Shown here: one piece after another, positions 24,428-34,750 of the stretch
Layout: every line of letters starts with the position of its first letter
How positions within the stretch are numbered: the stretch's first letter is position 1
NCBI RefSeq assembly: GCF_020379485.1
Contig: NC_063450.1
Location: 27,256,137 to 27,320,136, forward strand
DNA from: Brassica napus
Lineage: Eukaryota > Streptophyta > Magnoliopsida > Brassicales > Brassicaceae
Direction: 5' to 3'
DNA length: 64,000 bases
Notes under the pieces: model-generated
What the model was told of the DNA's origin: nothing
The model's database searches: none
What the model saw: the letters and a program-made list of their open reading frames with translations, nothing else
Translations under genes and position numbers: made by a program

Positions 24428-24600
24428 ATGAGTGTTCGGTGGACCGTTCGGTTTCGGTCCGGGTGATTCGGATTTTCAGATTTTCGGTGTTATGTTCAGA
24501 AGTACCATTCGGGTTTTACTAATTATTAGATCGGATTCGGTTCGGTTCCTTCCGGGTTCGGTTCGGATCGGATGTAACGAAAGTTGAATTGAGTGAGAAT
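24428..24600. mobile_element. GGTTCGG-rich transposon fragment
   Basis: The sequence starts TAGGCATGAGTGTTCGG and is full of TTCGG/GGTTCGGTT words. These are typical of the ends of Brassicaceae hAT-like non-autonomous elements. No matching right end or target duplication is visible, so it is a fragment at best. It begins exactly where copy B stops. Confidence 0.45.
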
Positions 24601-25247
24601 CTTAATTATGGTGTCAGTCCTCTGTTGTTCGTTGATGCCTTCTCCTTCCCTTACAGCGCATACATAGCTGAAAGGTATTTGTATTTTATAGTTCTTTTTT
24701 CATGGAAATGGTTGAAAATATATAAATATTTTCAAAAGTGTAGTAAAGAAACGGTGAGTGAGTTTTTCTTAACTTCAGTACCATGTACGTTCTGAGAAGC
24801 TTCTCGTAGAGAGGAATATTACTTATTCCCACGGTCGACTGCATCCAATATGCATGATCTGGTGTGGTCATAAATGTTGCTCATATTCAAGTAATTGAGA
24901 TTTTTTTTTCTCTATATTTTATTGATCCACACAAATTGATATTCTTATGCATTAATCCCGAAATTTAATTAACAACTCGTGATTCTGAACAACATTTATA
25001 TAAAATTCTTAACGTTTAAAATAGCCAACGATAATTGTATTTTGAATGATATCATATAGAATGACCATGTGTTTAAGCAAAAAAAAACACCTTTTCTTAA
25101 ATCGACCACTAAGTAAATCATTGAACAAAAGTCTAGGAACGAATACTACTTTTTTGAATTGGTTACTATAAGAAATTAGTTCTATAGTTAAATCTTTTGG
25201 GTTTGCTTGGAAACTATCACTATACTTGTATGATTTCGCGAAGAACT
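24601..25247. other. Intergenic DNA, no gene seen
   Basis: AT-rich with short reading frames of no recognisable content. No repeat, RNA gene or exon signal is supported. Confidence 0.5.
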
Positions 25248-25782
25248 GGAATTAAAGGGCTTTTTGCAGAATTGACCTATAACTTAAAGTCAAACACAAA
25301 ACTAACCTCCTTTTTTTTTGAAAATTGGTTTTGCCCTATTCACCCCACAAGTTCATATAATTTACGAAAATACCATCAATTTTTTTTTTCTTTTTTTTTC
25401 GAAAATGACATTTTTACTCTCTCACCCTCATCATCTTCAAGTAATTACAAGATTGCCATTGTCATCAATACCACAACCACCATGAACAACCAATTTGAAG
25501 CTCTTAATGCTCCCAAAATCGATTTACCCTTCTTCTTTTTCCATTCTTGTGAACTAAACACAACATATCTCTCACTTTCTCTCCACAATGAGCTAAAAAA
25601 ACCCAAGATTTTGATTCTAAATTTTTTATGGTTCTAGAGTCATAGAAGCTAACGATTCTGGGTGGGTTACTTTCGTTTGTGATTATGTGTGCTTGGAGAA
25701 GCCTTATGTATGCTAAGGAACTTATCTCACCAATTTAAGGTATGACATCGAGTTTTTTTCCAGATCTATTCGTCAGACGACT

Positions 25783-26650
25783 TACTTGGGAAGTCGTCTG
25801 GCTGTAGACAACATACCTGGAAGTCGTCTGGTCAACGCAGAGGTTATTTTTGCAATTGACTTTAAAATCTGTAACCTGAGACGACTGAAAGTTAAGTCGT
25901 CTGTTTTTGTTTGGTTTCAAAAAAATTTCCAAAGAACCTAGACGACTTACATTTCAGTCGTCATAGGTTAGTTTTGCATTTGACTGAATAATTTCAGAAG
26001 TTTGACTTCCCCAGACGACTTACATTTCAGTCGTCTGGCAAAAATTAAAATAATAATATTTTTTAAAAAGTAGACGACTTACAGTTAAGTCGTCATAGGT
26101 TAGTTTTGCAATTGAAAAAAAAAACTTCAAAATTTAATTATACACAGACGACTTATACTTCAGTCGTCCACGAGACGACTTACTTGTAAGTCGTCCAGGA
26201 TTTTTTTCTGAGATTCTGGTCAAACCTCGTAAATCCTGGACGACTTACATTTCAGTCGTCTCGTGGACGACTGAATTATAAGTCGTCTGTATATAATTAA
26301 ATCTTGAAGTTTTTTTTTCAATTACAAAACTAACCTATGACGACTTAATTGTAAGTCGTCTACTTTTAAAAAAATATTATTATTTTAATTTTCACTAGAC
26401 GACTGAAATGTAAGTCGTCCAGAAAAGTCAAACTTCTGAAATTATCCAGTCAAATGCAAAACTAACCTATGACGACTGAAATGTAAGTCCTCTAGCTTTT
26501 TTGGAGTTTTTTTTTTAGCCAAACAATAGTAGACGACTTATTTTTCAGTCGTCTGAAATAACAGATTTCAAAGTCAATTGCAAAAATAACTTCTGTGTTG
26601 ACCAGACGACGTATAGTTTAGTCGTCTGGACAACTTAGATTGAAGTCGTC
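25783..26650. repeat. Large imperfect inverted repeat centred near 26215
   Basis: The two arms, each about 430 bp, mirror one another in motif order: the GACGACTT cluster, TTTTTGCAATTGACTTTAAA, the AAATAATAATATTTTT spacer, CCTATGACGACTT and the CACGAGACGACTT pair. The spacer at the centre is only about 20-30 bp. A transcript would fold into a long hairpin. Confidence 0.85.
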
Positions 26651-27257
26651 CGCGTCTTCTCCGCTAGTTTTTAAGTCTTCTACGTTAGTTTTTGAATAAC
26701 TTGTATTTTTAAGAGTGATAAGTAACTTCAAGATATGTAAAACTCATATTTACAAAATATGTTCTCTCCCTTAGTTTTACTAAATTTGACTAAGTTTTTC
26801 AACGCAACCTTATAATAAAATATGATATGCTTTGACTAGTTACTATTGTTTGTTTCCATCTCTTAAGTATTATTGTTATAGACAATAATGATGACTATTG
26901 TTATGAGTTGGAAGAAGGGTTAAAATACTTCTTAAAATGTTGTATCAATATAAAGCTACTAACATTCTTGTTTATTAAGATGAGAAAAAGGTCATTGGAG
27001 TTTATTATTGCATATGAGAGATCCAAAGATAAGAAAAAGGCTACTGAAGTCTATTATTTCATTGATTTGTAAATGTGTAAACACATTGTTAGCACATTTA
27101 ATACATCTTGGAAAACATTATTACTGATTTTACAAAAAAATCACAACTAAAAGAGTAGACATGCAATTCACAAAACAGACCACAAACAAAACTATTATAG
27201 ATCATTCCTCTTCAAAGACAAGCTTGGATTCCACTTGAGTAGACAAGACCACACGAC

Positions 27258-27535
27258 TTTTAAGAAGTCCAGACGACTTCTAAGAAGTCCAGACGACTTC
27301 CAAGAAGTTTAGACGACTTTGTCAGAAGACTTTTAGGAAGTTCAGACGACTTCCAGACGACTTTACAGGAAGTCCAGACGACTTTACAGGAAGTCCAGAC
27401 GACTTTACAGGAAGTCCAGACGACTTTACAGGAAGTCCAGACGACTTTACAGGAAGTCCAGACGACTTTGTCAGAAGACTTCCAAGAAGTCCAGACGACT
27501 TCCAGACGACTTCCAGACGACTAACAGGTAAGTCG
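27258..27535 (+). repeat. Tandem AGACGACTT repeats, 21-bp unit
   Basis: Five near-perfect copies of a 21-bp unit (AGACGACTTTACAGGAAGTCC with small shifts) occupy about 27351-27475. Variants with CTAAGAAG or CCAAGAAG spacers flank them. All motifs point the same way, unlike the palindromic part of the element. Confidence 0.9.
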
Positions 27536-28470
27536 TCCCAGAAGTCTTTCAGATCTGAAAAACCTGCATATTAAATCCAGATCTGAAAAACCTGCATATC
27601 CAAAAACGTTCAAATGGCTTAAAACAGAAAAAATGAGTGAAATATTAGATAAATCTACCTTTACAGAACACACAAAAATACATATCTAAAAATAATAGAT
27701 CTACCTTTAAATTAGTGGAAGATGAGTACCATCTAATTAAAAACCTGCAAAAAAGATAGATTAGTAAGAAAGACATGAGACAAAACTGGAAAATTCATAT
27801 AAAGTTTGGTGTTTTCAAGTCAAAGAGATTAGAGTGGGTTTGGAGAGTTTTAGTTTGGAAAAAAAGTAAGAACTTTATACAACAAGAAGTTCTCAAATGA
27901 AGAAAAATCAAACATAAGAACTTACCAAAACGCTCAGATCTATTATGAAAGGGAGACTTCGTCAGAAGACTTCCATGAAGTTCAGACGTCTTCCTGGAAG
28001 TCCAGACGACTTCCCTGAAGTCCAGACGACTTCCTGGAAGTCCAGACGACTTCCTGGAAGTCCAGACGACTTTGTCAGAAGACTTCTAAGAAGTCCAGAC
28101 TTCCAGACGACTTCCAGACGACTAACAGGTAAGTCGTCCAAGAATTCTTCCAGATCTGAAAAACCTGCATATCAAATCCAGATCTGAAAAACCTGCATAT
28201 CCAAAAACGTTCAAATGACTTAAAAATAGAGAAAATGAGTGGAAGATTAGATAAATCTACATTTATAGAACACACAAAAATACATATCTAAAATTAATAG
28301 ATTTACCTTTAAATTAATGGAAGATGAGTACCATTTGATTAAAAACCTGTAAAAGAGATAGATTAGTAAGAAATACATGAGACAAAACTGAAAAATTCAT
28401 ATAAAGTTTGGTGTTTTCAAGTCAAAGAGATTATAGAGAGGTTGGAGAGTTTTAGAATGATGAACATTAC
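27525..28470 (+). repeat. Internal direct duplication in the Mutator-like element
   Basis: About 330 bp starting at CAGATCTGAAAAACCTGC (27549 on) recurs about 600 bp downstream (28150 on). Shared words include CCAAAAACGTTCAAATG, GATGAGTACCAT and AAAGTTTGGTGTTTTCAAG. The copies are separated by a second GACGACTT cluster (27955-28130). Confidence 0.85.
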
Positions 28471-29547
28471 ATTTTTGTTGCAGCCATTTGAGAGGAGAAG
28501 AGAGAATGTGTAAATTTTTCTTTATATAGGGAGACAAAAAATCCAATTAGATTAAATATTTTTTACTCAGACGACTTCCTGGACGACTTACATTTCAGTC
28601 GTCTGGTGAAGAAATTAAAACAGACGACTTACATGTAAGTCGTCCAGAAGAGTTTAATATTTTTAGCGGGAAATTAAATATTTTTAGCGGGAAACTAAAA
28701 TAGAAGACTTTCCAGACGACTTACAAGTAAGTCGTCTGGTTTAAATTATTTAAGCGGGAAAGTAATTTTTTTAAAAAAATTTAGGCGGGAATATTTGGAC
28801 GACTTACATGTAAGTCATCTGTTTTAATTTCTTCACCAGACGACTGAAATGTAAGTCGTCCGAGTAAATTATTCAACAGACAACTAAAATATACGTCGTC
28901 CGAGTAAATTATTCAACAGACGACTGAAATATAAGTCGTCCACACCCTAAACATAACCCCTAAACTTAATTATCTAATTAAAGACTTCATGAAATCAAAT
29001 CAAACTTGAAAAGTGTTTACTATAGACATAAATAAACACATATAGGTGAAAACTAATTTTTGAAAAAAACATTTTAGTTTTCCAAAATCTAACCCTAACA
29101 ATACTTACAATACTACAACATATGTTTGCCAAACTCCTAAACCAAAGTATTTCATGATTCACTACTTCCACTCATCTATCTTCAAAACAAATCAATTTTA
29201 TCATATCTTAATTTATATCACTTAAAACTGTTTATAATTACTTGATTTTTATTTTTCACGCATCAAAATATTTTTTTACAAGATTTATAAATTATTTTTA
29301 AAATAAATTGGTACCAGACGACTTAAACTTCAGTCGTCCAGACGACTTCCAACATCTCAGACGACTCAGACGATTTACTGGGGCTATATTCGTAAAAATG
29401 GCTTTTATTTTTTTGTTTGGTCACAAGGGGTTGAGCTGTAATTTCACTAGGCTTTTAGGTTAGTTTTGCATTTGATTCGAGTTTGGGTATAAGTTTGGGA
29501 TTAAAATCAAGTTATGGGTTAGTTTTGGCAAAAACCCCGGAATTAAA

Positions 29548-30211
29548 ACGGGTCCCAGTACATTTCTGTGATATATTCCAATGCTGGATTTGGTAGGGAA
29601 CTAAGCATTTCTCGTTATGTGATTTTTAAAAAACCAACTCTTATATTTCGAACCTTTACTTTTCCTTTCCTTCTGTTCACACACTCATGACTCAACATAA
29701 AATGTTTGGTGGGTGAACAAACGAAAACTTCAACGCGTCCCGTCCTGGACCAAACTTAACAAAACACTTATTTCAGGTCCCCAAAATTTTGAAAAAAATT
29801 CCATGCAAATAAGTTCTTAAATTTTTTTAAAAAAATTTAGACCTCCAAACTATTAAAATCATTACTAAATGGTATCGGGTCCCCAAAATCTCAGGGCCGG
29901 CCCTGCGCGTAATGCGATTTTGTAAGAATATATTCAGTGGAGAATTTTTACAAGAGTTCTCAAAAATTATATAAAACTATAGTTTATTTTGGGTATCTCA
30001 AAATGATTTAAAGTACTTCTAATACTGTATAAAAATATATATGTATAAAAAATGTTTCAACAAAAAAAATTCAAATATATACAGTATGTATAATATATTT
30101 GAGAAACTCTTTGTCAAAAAAAAATATTTGAGAAACTTATCGTGAGAGAACTTGAGTGAGATTGCTCCAAAAAGATTCTTGTTAAATGGTGTGAAGGTCC
30201 AATCCAAAAGA
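29548..30211. other. Intergenic DNA with a decayed transposon end
   Basis: At 29891-29904 the sequence CAGGGCCGGCCCTG, preceded by GGTCCCCAAAATCT, looks like one end of a hAT-like element. A related decayed end is at 39047-39073 (AATCTCAGGCCTGGCTCTG). No partner end or target duplication was found. The rest is AT-rich and without genes. Confidence 0.45.
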
Positions 30212-30391
30212 AAGGTAACTAAGATGTGTTTACATTTCTAATTTAGAATTTGACTGAAAACACTGACATATCTAGATTTCTGGGCATATCATGGTAAACT
30301 ATATATATTAGGCTTTTGTTTTGTGCACCAATATATTAGGCTAATGAAAATAGACATAAAATATACAATCATTATTTAGTTTAAACTCTTT
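30212..30391 (+). repeat. Promoter duplication, outer copy, block Q
   Basis: About 180 bp (from AAGATGTGTTTACATTTC to GTTTAAACTCTT) match 33831-34005 nearly base for base, differing by one T in a T run. It is the first block of a tandem duplication of the region upstream of the C1-domain gene. Confidence 0.93.
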
Positions 30392-30394
30392 TAA

Positions 30395-31155
30395 GATGGG
30401 TTATTGGGAGTTAAATTTTGAAATTTTTTAAAAATTTAGAGATTTCATTGTTATTGGTTTATGGATTCTTAAAATCTTATTAGAATCCTTTGTTATTGGT
30501 TTGTGGACTTTTAAATTCTATGGAAATCCTATGTTATTCAAAAAGTTTAGTTTTTATTGATTTTATAATTCTATTAAACTCTTTTGTTATTGGTACATAA
30601 ATTCTCTCTAGTTTTACTCATAACACTCAACTTTACAAATATCACATATAGTCATAGGATTCTCAAAATCTATGTAACAGAAACACAAATACACAAACAC
30701 AACAAGATTTTTTTTACATTTTTATTGTCAAGTCAAAGATAATTGTAAAAAGAAAACTAAAGATAAAAGAAATTATTAAAAATAACAATTTAAAAAAAAA
30801 TCTTTCATGAATATAACTATTTGATATTAAAATAAAATCATGAGAAAATTCATAGTTTGATCTTAAAAACTTTAAAACAAAAATCAAACAAGACAAATCA
30901 AAATGTCAAAATATTAAAGGACCAAAATTTTTAATTAATTTTTAAATAGTTCTATTTTATGAAAGAATTTTTTTTTTAAAAAAGAATAATAGAAAGATAA
31001 TTTTGGAAAGAAAAGTATATATGAAAATCTATAATAATCAATGACAATTTATACAATACATTGGGTAAGAATTCATCAAATCTACTTAACTTTTAAAAAT
31101 CTATTAACTCTTAAAATTTTCAAACTCCACACAGATTCTATTTCCAATAGGTCCC
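30395..31155. mobile_element. Tourist/Harbinger-like MITE, TAA target duplication
   Basis: The 761-bp insertion separates block Q from block R in the outer promoter copy; the inner copy shows the uninterrupted junction. TAA flanks both sides (30392-30394 and 31156-31158). The ends GATGGGTTATTGGGAG and CCAATAGGTCCC are weak inverted repeats. The interior is AT-rich with recurrent GTTATTGGTTTGTGG-like words. Confidence 0.75.
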
Positions 31156-31743
31156 TAAGTCTTAACGTAAAACGCACAACCAATTAGAGCAAGTGCATCA
31201 ATAGGACTTTTAGAATGGTCCTTAGAGTATTTAATTAGTTTATGTAGTTTAGGACTTTGGTTAAGGACTTTTGTTAAAATGTTGATTATGGGTGGGACTT
31301 TTGATAAGTCCTTAGGTTTTTAAATTTTTTTTATCTATAAGTAAAAGTTTTGTATATAATTTCTCATTTTGTAAATAAATTATGTTTCTTACTTGTACAA
31401 CTTTTGTTATCTTCTTAGCTTGATTTTGTTATTCTTACTTGTACAAGTTATCTTCTTACTTGTATAACATAAAAGAGAAGAGAATGAAGAGAAGCAAAAT
31501 TGTAGTTAACTAAACAGATTTAAACTTACAAGAGGAGAGTACAAAGATTTAAACTTATAAGTACTTGAGTCTAAACTAAAATGAGTAGAGAGTAGAGAAA
31601 CACAAGAACTTGAGTCTAAACTGAAATGATCATACAAGTACATTGTAGCAAGGAAAACAAGAGGATAGAAGCTCTTAACAAGTCCGAGATACATAGCTAA
31701 AGAGACGCAAGCTAAAGAGACGCAAGACTACTTGACCATTCTT

Positions 31744-32681
31744 CTAATTCACCCGTGAGCTTGAAGCAATGTCACCTACAGAACAAAACCAAACAAGCAA
31801 GTTCAAATAGAAGCAAAGAAAGAATAAGCAAGTTAAAGACGTCTCACCACGCTTTATGCTCAAGTGTTTGCTCAGTAGTTCAGAACACTCTTTACTTTCC
31901 GGGCATACACACAACAAGGGAGTAGTTTTCCCATCTCCAACCAGATTGAAGACAAATAGGTCTCCTATGTCGCATCTGTTATCACGACAGAACTTTCCCC
32001 AGCCCCTTGTGATGTAATACATGCCGCCTGATTCGCTAAATCGCAAACTCGCAGTCCATGAGTTTCCCTCTTTGTTCACTAGTATCATCTCTTGGCATTG
32101 TTTGTTCAAAGCAGTAGAACTCGTAGCTAGCTTAGGAAGATACTGCAAACACAGAATATGGTTTTTAGGTATCAAAATTGACTAACTAAATCTGGTTTAT
32201 ACGTATGAAAAATGACTCACAAGTTTGTCTGCTTTTAGATTTGAAGCAGTGACCTCAGCCAAAAAACAGAAGTCGTATGAGAAAGAAGACATTGCCCCTG
32301 TTCCTCCTGAAATAAAAGAAACAATTTCCACGTCAAAACATCTCACAACAGGCAGGACCAAAACGATGAACTTTGATTGAAACTTACTAATCTTATTGTC
32401 ATCAGCACCGGTGAGTGTCCTGCCTTCTAGTAGCACTTCCCAAGTTTGATCTGAAGCGTCCGATCTTAGTTTCCATGTTTTCTGGTTCGTCTTCCCTTCC
32501 ATGTGCTTTGAGAAGAAGGCAAGTGGTATTGTCTGAAAGAAAAGGCGAAGTTAATCAAACAAGAAATACATCTAATCAAGAAACGAATGTACACAAATAG
32601 AGAGAGTGAGGTTCTTACGACGCCACTGTGGAAACCAGGAAGCAGAGGCTTAAAGAAATGAGGTTCATGTGGAATCGTCAT
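31744..32681 (-). CDS. REM-type B3 domain protein, 206 residues
   Basis: B3 proteins of the REM group are plant nuclear DNA-binding proteins. Five exons join in phase with GT-AG borders: 32681-32619, 32532-32388, 32306-32221, 32142-31848 and 31775-31744. The first B3 domain (residues about 8-69: HFFKPLLPGFHSG, TIPLAFFSKHMEGK, TWKLRSDASDQTWEV) is truncated and lacks its C-terminal strand region. The second (about 84-190: SNLKADKLYLPKLA, WTASLRFSESGGMYYITRGW, CDIGDLFVFNLV) looks complete. The ATG follows a CAG, so an upstream non-coding exon is possible. The gene lies wholly inside a TTA-flanked insertion, so it was probably carried there. All splice sites and the frame are intact, but the domain loss makes full function doubtful. 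Confidence 0.75.
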
Positions 32682-33063
32682 CTGCAAACAAGAAACGAAT
32701 GTAAACAATATCAACAATGATATCCACAAAATGATCCTATAATTCTCACCAATGCAACAAGACAGGACACTGATACTATAACTAAGTCTCACTATTCATA
32801 TTTGGTTGAGAACAAACTTAACTTAACTCCTATAACAGTTATATCATATACGAGTTAAGCATCCTAAAGAACAAAACAAGAGTTAATCTCTTCAAGAAAA
32901 CGATTCTCAGACATGGCTTTATCACTTACAAACCCTAATTTATAAATTTTATTTACAAAAAACGACATGCATTCAATCACAAAGACGAAGCATACAATCA
33001 AATCCTCACAACAAAAACAAACAAGCCTCAGATACACACGACCTAGATCGAGAAATAAATACT

Positions 33064-33540
33064 CTAAATCTCTATACTACAGACTGAGGATTGATTGATA
33101 CCTTGTTTATCTGAGGAGAGATCGGCGGGGGAGAGATCGGCGGAGATATCAGTGGAGAGATCCGGTGGAGTGATTCGTTGAAATCGGCAGAGAGATCGCT
33201 GGAGAGATTGGTGGAGAGATGGGAGAGATTGGGGCTCGGATCGGAGGAGAGATCGTTGGAGAGCTTCGTTGGAGAGGATCGGTGGAGAGCTTCGTTGGAG
33301 AGATTTAGGGCGAGGGATTGAGGCCGATAGATTGGGATCGACAGAGAGATAGGGGATATGGGAGAGATGGGACAGATCGCCGGAGGATTCGACGGAGTCC
33401 GCGGTCGAGAGCTCGGTGGAGGGAAACCGTCGAGAGAGATGGGAGACGATGCGAATGATTTCGTCGAGAGAGATGGAAGACTTTCCCAACACCGAACACT
33501 CGTTCCCCTCTCTCTCTGTGACACGTGCAGCTAAAGACAC
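33064..33540 (-). other. Low-complexity leader region upstream of the B3 gene
   Basis: The plus strand repeats GAGAGATCGGTGGAGAGAT-like words. Read on the minus strand they give open frames rich in Ser, Leu and Pro in two phases at once. That is typical of simple repeats rather than of protein. It may be the 5' leader or promoter of the B3 gene. Confidence 0.5.
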
Positions 33541-33663
33541 AAACTTAAAACTTCTTAATTAACATACGTGAGCAAACGTTTTCTGTATTATTGATTTAAA
33601 TTGATTTAAATTAATTACCTATTATGCTAAGGACGCGCTAAAAACCGCGCGATATAGATGCCC

Positions 33664-33829
33664 TTAGTGACAAATAAGTCCACGAAGCATCTTCTTTCCT
33701 TTCTAGAACCCTAAAAGCAAACCATACACTTCTCTTCTCTCTCTCTTTCTCAAAGAACCTGTCAATGTAATTAAAACAGTTTCCAATATTTTCGCCACCA
33801 TAAATAAACTCTCACCTCCACCTCTTTAA
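33664..33829 (+). repeat. Promoter duplication, outer copy, block P
   Basis: About 165 bp from TTAGTGACAAATAAG to CACCTCCACCTCTTTAA match 34434-34598 with at most small CT-run differences. It contains the CATAAATAAA TATA-like word that serves the C1-domain gene in the inner copy. Here it drives no gene directly. Confidence 0.93.
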
Positions 33830-34013
33830 TTAAGATGTGTTTACATTTCTAATTTAGAATTTGACTGAAAACACTGACATATCTAGATTTCTGGGCATAT
33901 CATGGTAAACTATATATATTAGGCTTTTGTTTTTGTGCACCAATATATTAGGCTAATGAAAATAGACATAAAATATACAATCATTATTTAGTTTAAACTC
34001 TTTAAGTCTTAAC
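33830..34013 (+). repeat. Promoter duplication, inner copy, block Q
   Basis: Second copy of the block at 30212-30391. Its left edge joins directly to the end of block P (CTCTTTAA/TTAAGATG), marking the tandem duplication junction. Confidence 0.93.
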
Positions 34014-34408
34014 CACTGTTTTTAAAACCGGACCGGAAGCAGAACCGGAAGTATTTTGGGTCACGGTTCAATATGGTTCGACCGGGTCAAACCTGGTTCA
34101 ATAATATGGTTTAATATTTTTTTAGTATGTAAATATAAAAGTAATATTAGTAAACATGATGCATAGTTAAAATATAAATCAATTTTAAACATAAAATATT
34201 ATAAATATAAATTAGTTGCTTGTTTATATGGATGGTTTATAGATTTTCGATAGTTTTAGTGGTTTTTATTGGTTTAATAACTTTGAAATATAATCCGGTT
34301 ATGTGGCCGGTTCATGGTCGAACCAATTACTAGACCAACCCGGCTATATAACCGGTTCATGGTCGAACCCGGTCCAACCATCGGGTCGGTCCGGTTTTAA
34401 AAACACTG
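34014..34408. mobile_element. hAT MITE with TTTTTAAAACCGG ends, 395 bp
   Basis: The ends CACTGTTTTTAAAACCGG and CCGGTTTTAAAAACACTG are inverted with one mismatch. The 8-bp target duplication GTCTTAAC occurs at 34006-34013 and 34409-34416. The empty site is at 31159-31166 in the outer promoter copy. The interior has CCGG/GGTTCAAT-rich ends and an AT-rich middle. Confidence 0.92.
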
Positions 34409-34416
34409 GTCTTAAC

Positions 34417-34750
34417 GTAAAACGCACAACCAATTAGTGACAAATAAGTCCACGAAGCATCTTCTTTCCTTTCTAGAACCCTAAAAGCAAACCATACACT
34501 TCTCTTCTCTCTCTTTCTCAAAGAACCTGTCAATGTAATTAAAACAGTTTCCAATATTTTCGCCACCATAAATAAACTCTCACCTCCACCTCTTTAACTC
34601 CACCACTCCAATTGAGAAAATAATTTATTTTATAAAAATTCACCACTCCACAAATTTCATACCACGCAAAAAAAAAAAAAACTCATAAACCCTAATCAAC
34701 CACAACTTCCACCACCAACTCAAAGCTTTCATTTTCCAAATTAAAGAAGA
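34417..34750 (+). promoter_or_regulatory. Core promoter and leader of the C1-domain gene
   Basis: It includes block P (34434-34598) with CT-rich tracts, a CATAAATAAA TATA-like word near 34566, and a CT/CA-rich leader up to the ATG at 34751. The hAT MITE sits immediately upstream, about 340 bp from the start codon. Confidence 0.6.

Larger units (their letters stand above)
25257..29538. mobile_element. Non-autonomous Mutator-like element packed with GACGACTT palindromes
   Basis: A perfect 9-bp target duplication GGAATTAAA (25248-25256 and 29539-29547) flanks a 4282-bp element. The ends are inverted: GGGCTTTTTGC at the left, and GGCAAAAACCCC at the right. The end similarity extends inward imperfectly (ACCTATAACTT, CAAAACTAACC). 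A 9-bp duplication with long terminal inverted repeats is the Mutator signature. The interior holds dozens of AGACGACTT / AAGTCGTCT motifs, mostly as short palindromes, a large inverted repeat, 21-bp tandem repeats and an internal duplication. No transposase is present. Confidence 0.9.
31187..33663. mobile_element. TTA-flanked 2.5-kb insertion carrying a B3-domain gene
   Basis: The insertion splits the outer promoter copy between CAATTA and GTGACAAA; the inner copy has the intact junction near 34434. TTA is duplicated (31184-31186 and 33664-33666). The ends GAGCAAGTGCATCAAT and ATATAGATGCCC are degenerate inverted repeats; both carry TTTTTAG-type and GTCCTTAG words about 20-40 bp inward. A 3-bp TTA duplication with G-rich ends fits PIF/Harbinger. 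It has no transposase; its only gene is the B3 gene at 31744-32681. Confidence 0.7.

Noticed and set aside
24428..24600. Complete hAT element starting TAGGCATGAGTG
   Set aside because: No matching right end or 8-bp duplication could be found, so only a fragment is reported.
25197..25637. 146-codon frame crossing the left end of the Mutator-like element
   Set aside because: It starts outside the element and crosses its terminus and target duplication, and the peptide is low-complexity Phe/Ser-rich.
27945..28187. 80-codon frame with RRLPGSPDDF repeats
   Set aside because: It is a translation of the GACGACTT repeat inside the Mutator-like element, not a protein family.
25735..29380. Regularly spaced short palindromic repeats resembling a CRISPR array
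   Set aside because: Spacing and repeat length are irregular, the motif varies, the DNA is plant nuclear, and one 9-bp target duplication encloses the block as a transposon.
33064..33540. Overlapping 150-158-codon frames upstream of the B3 gene
   Set aside because: Two frames are open together because the DNA is a simple GAGAGATCGG-type repeat; the peptides are Ser/Leu/Pro low-complexity.
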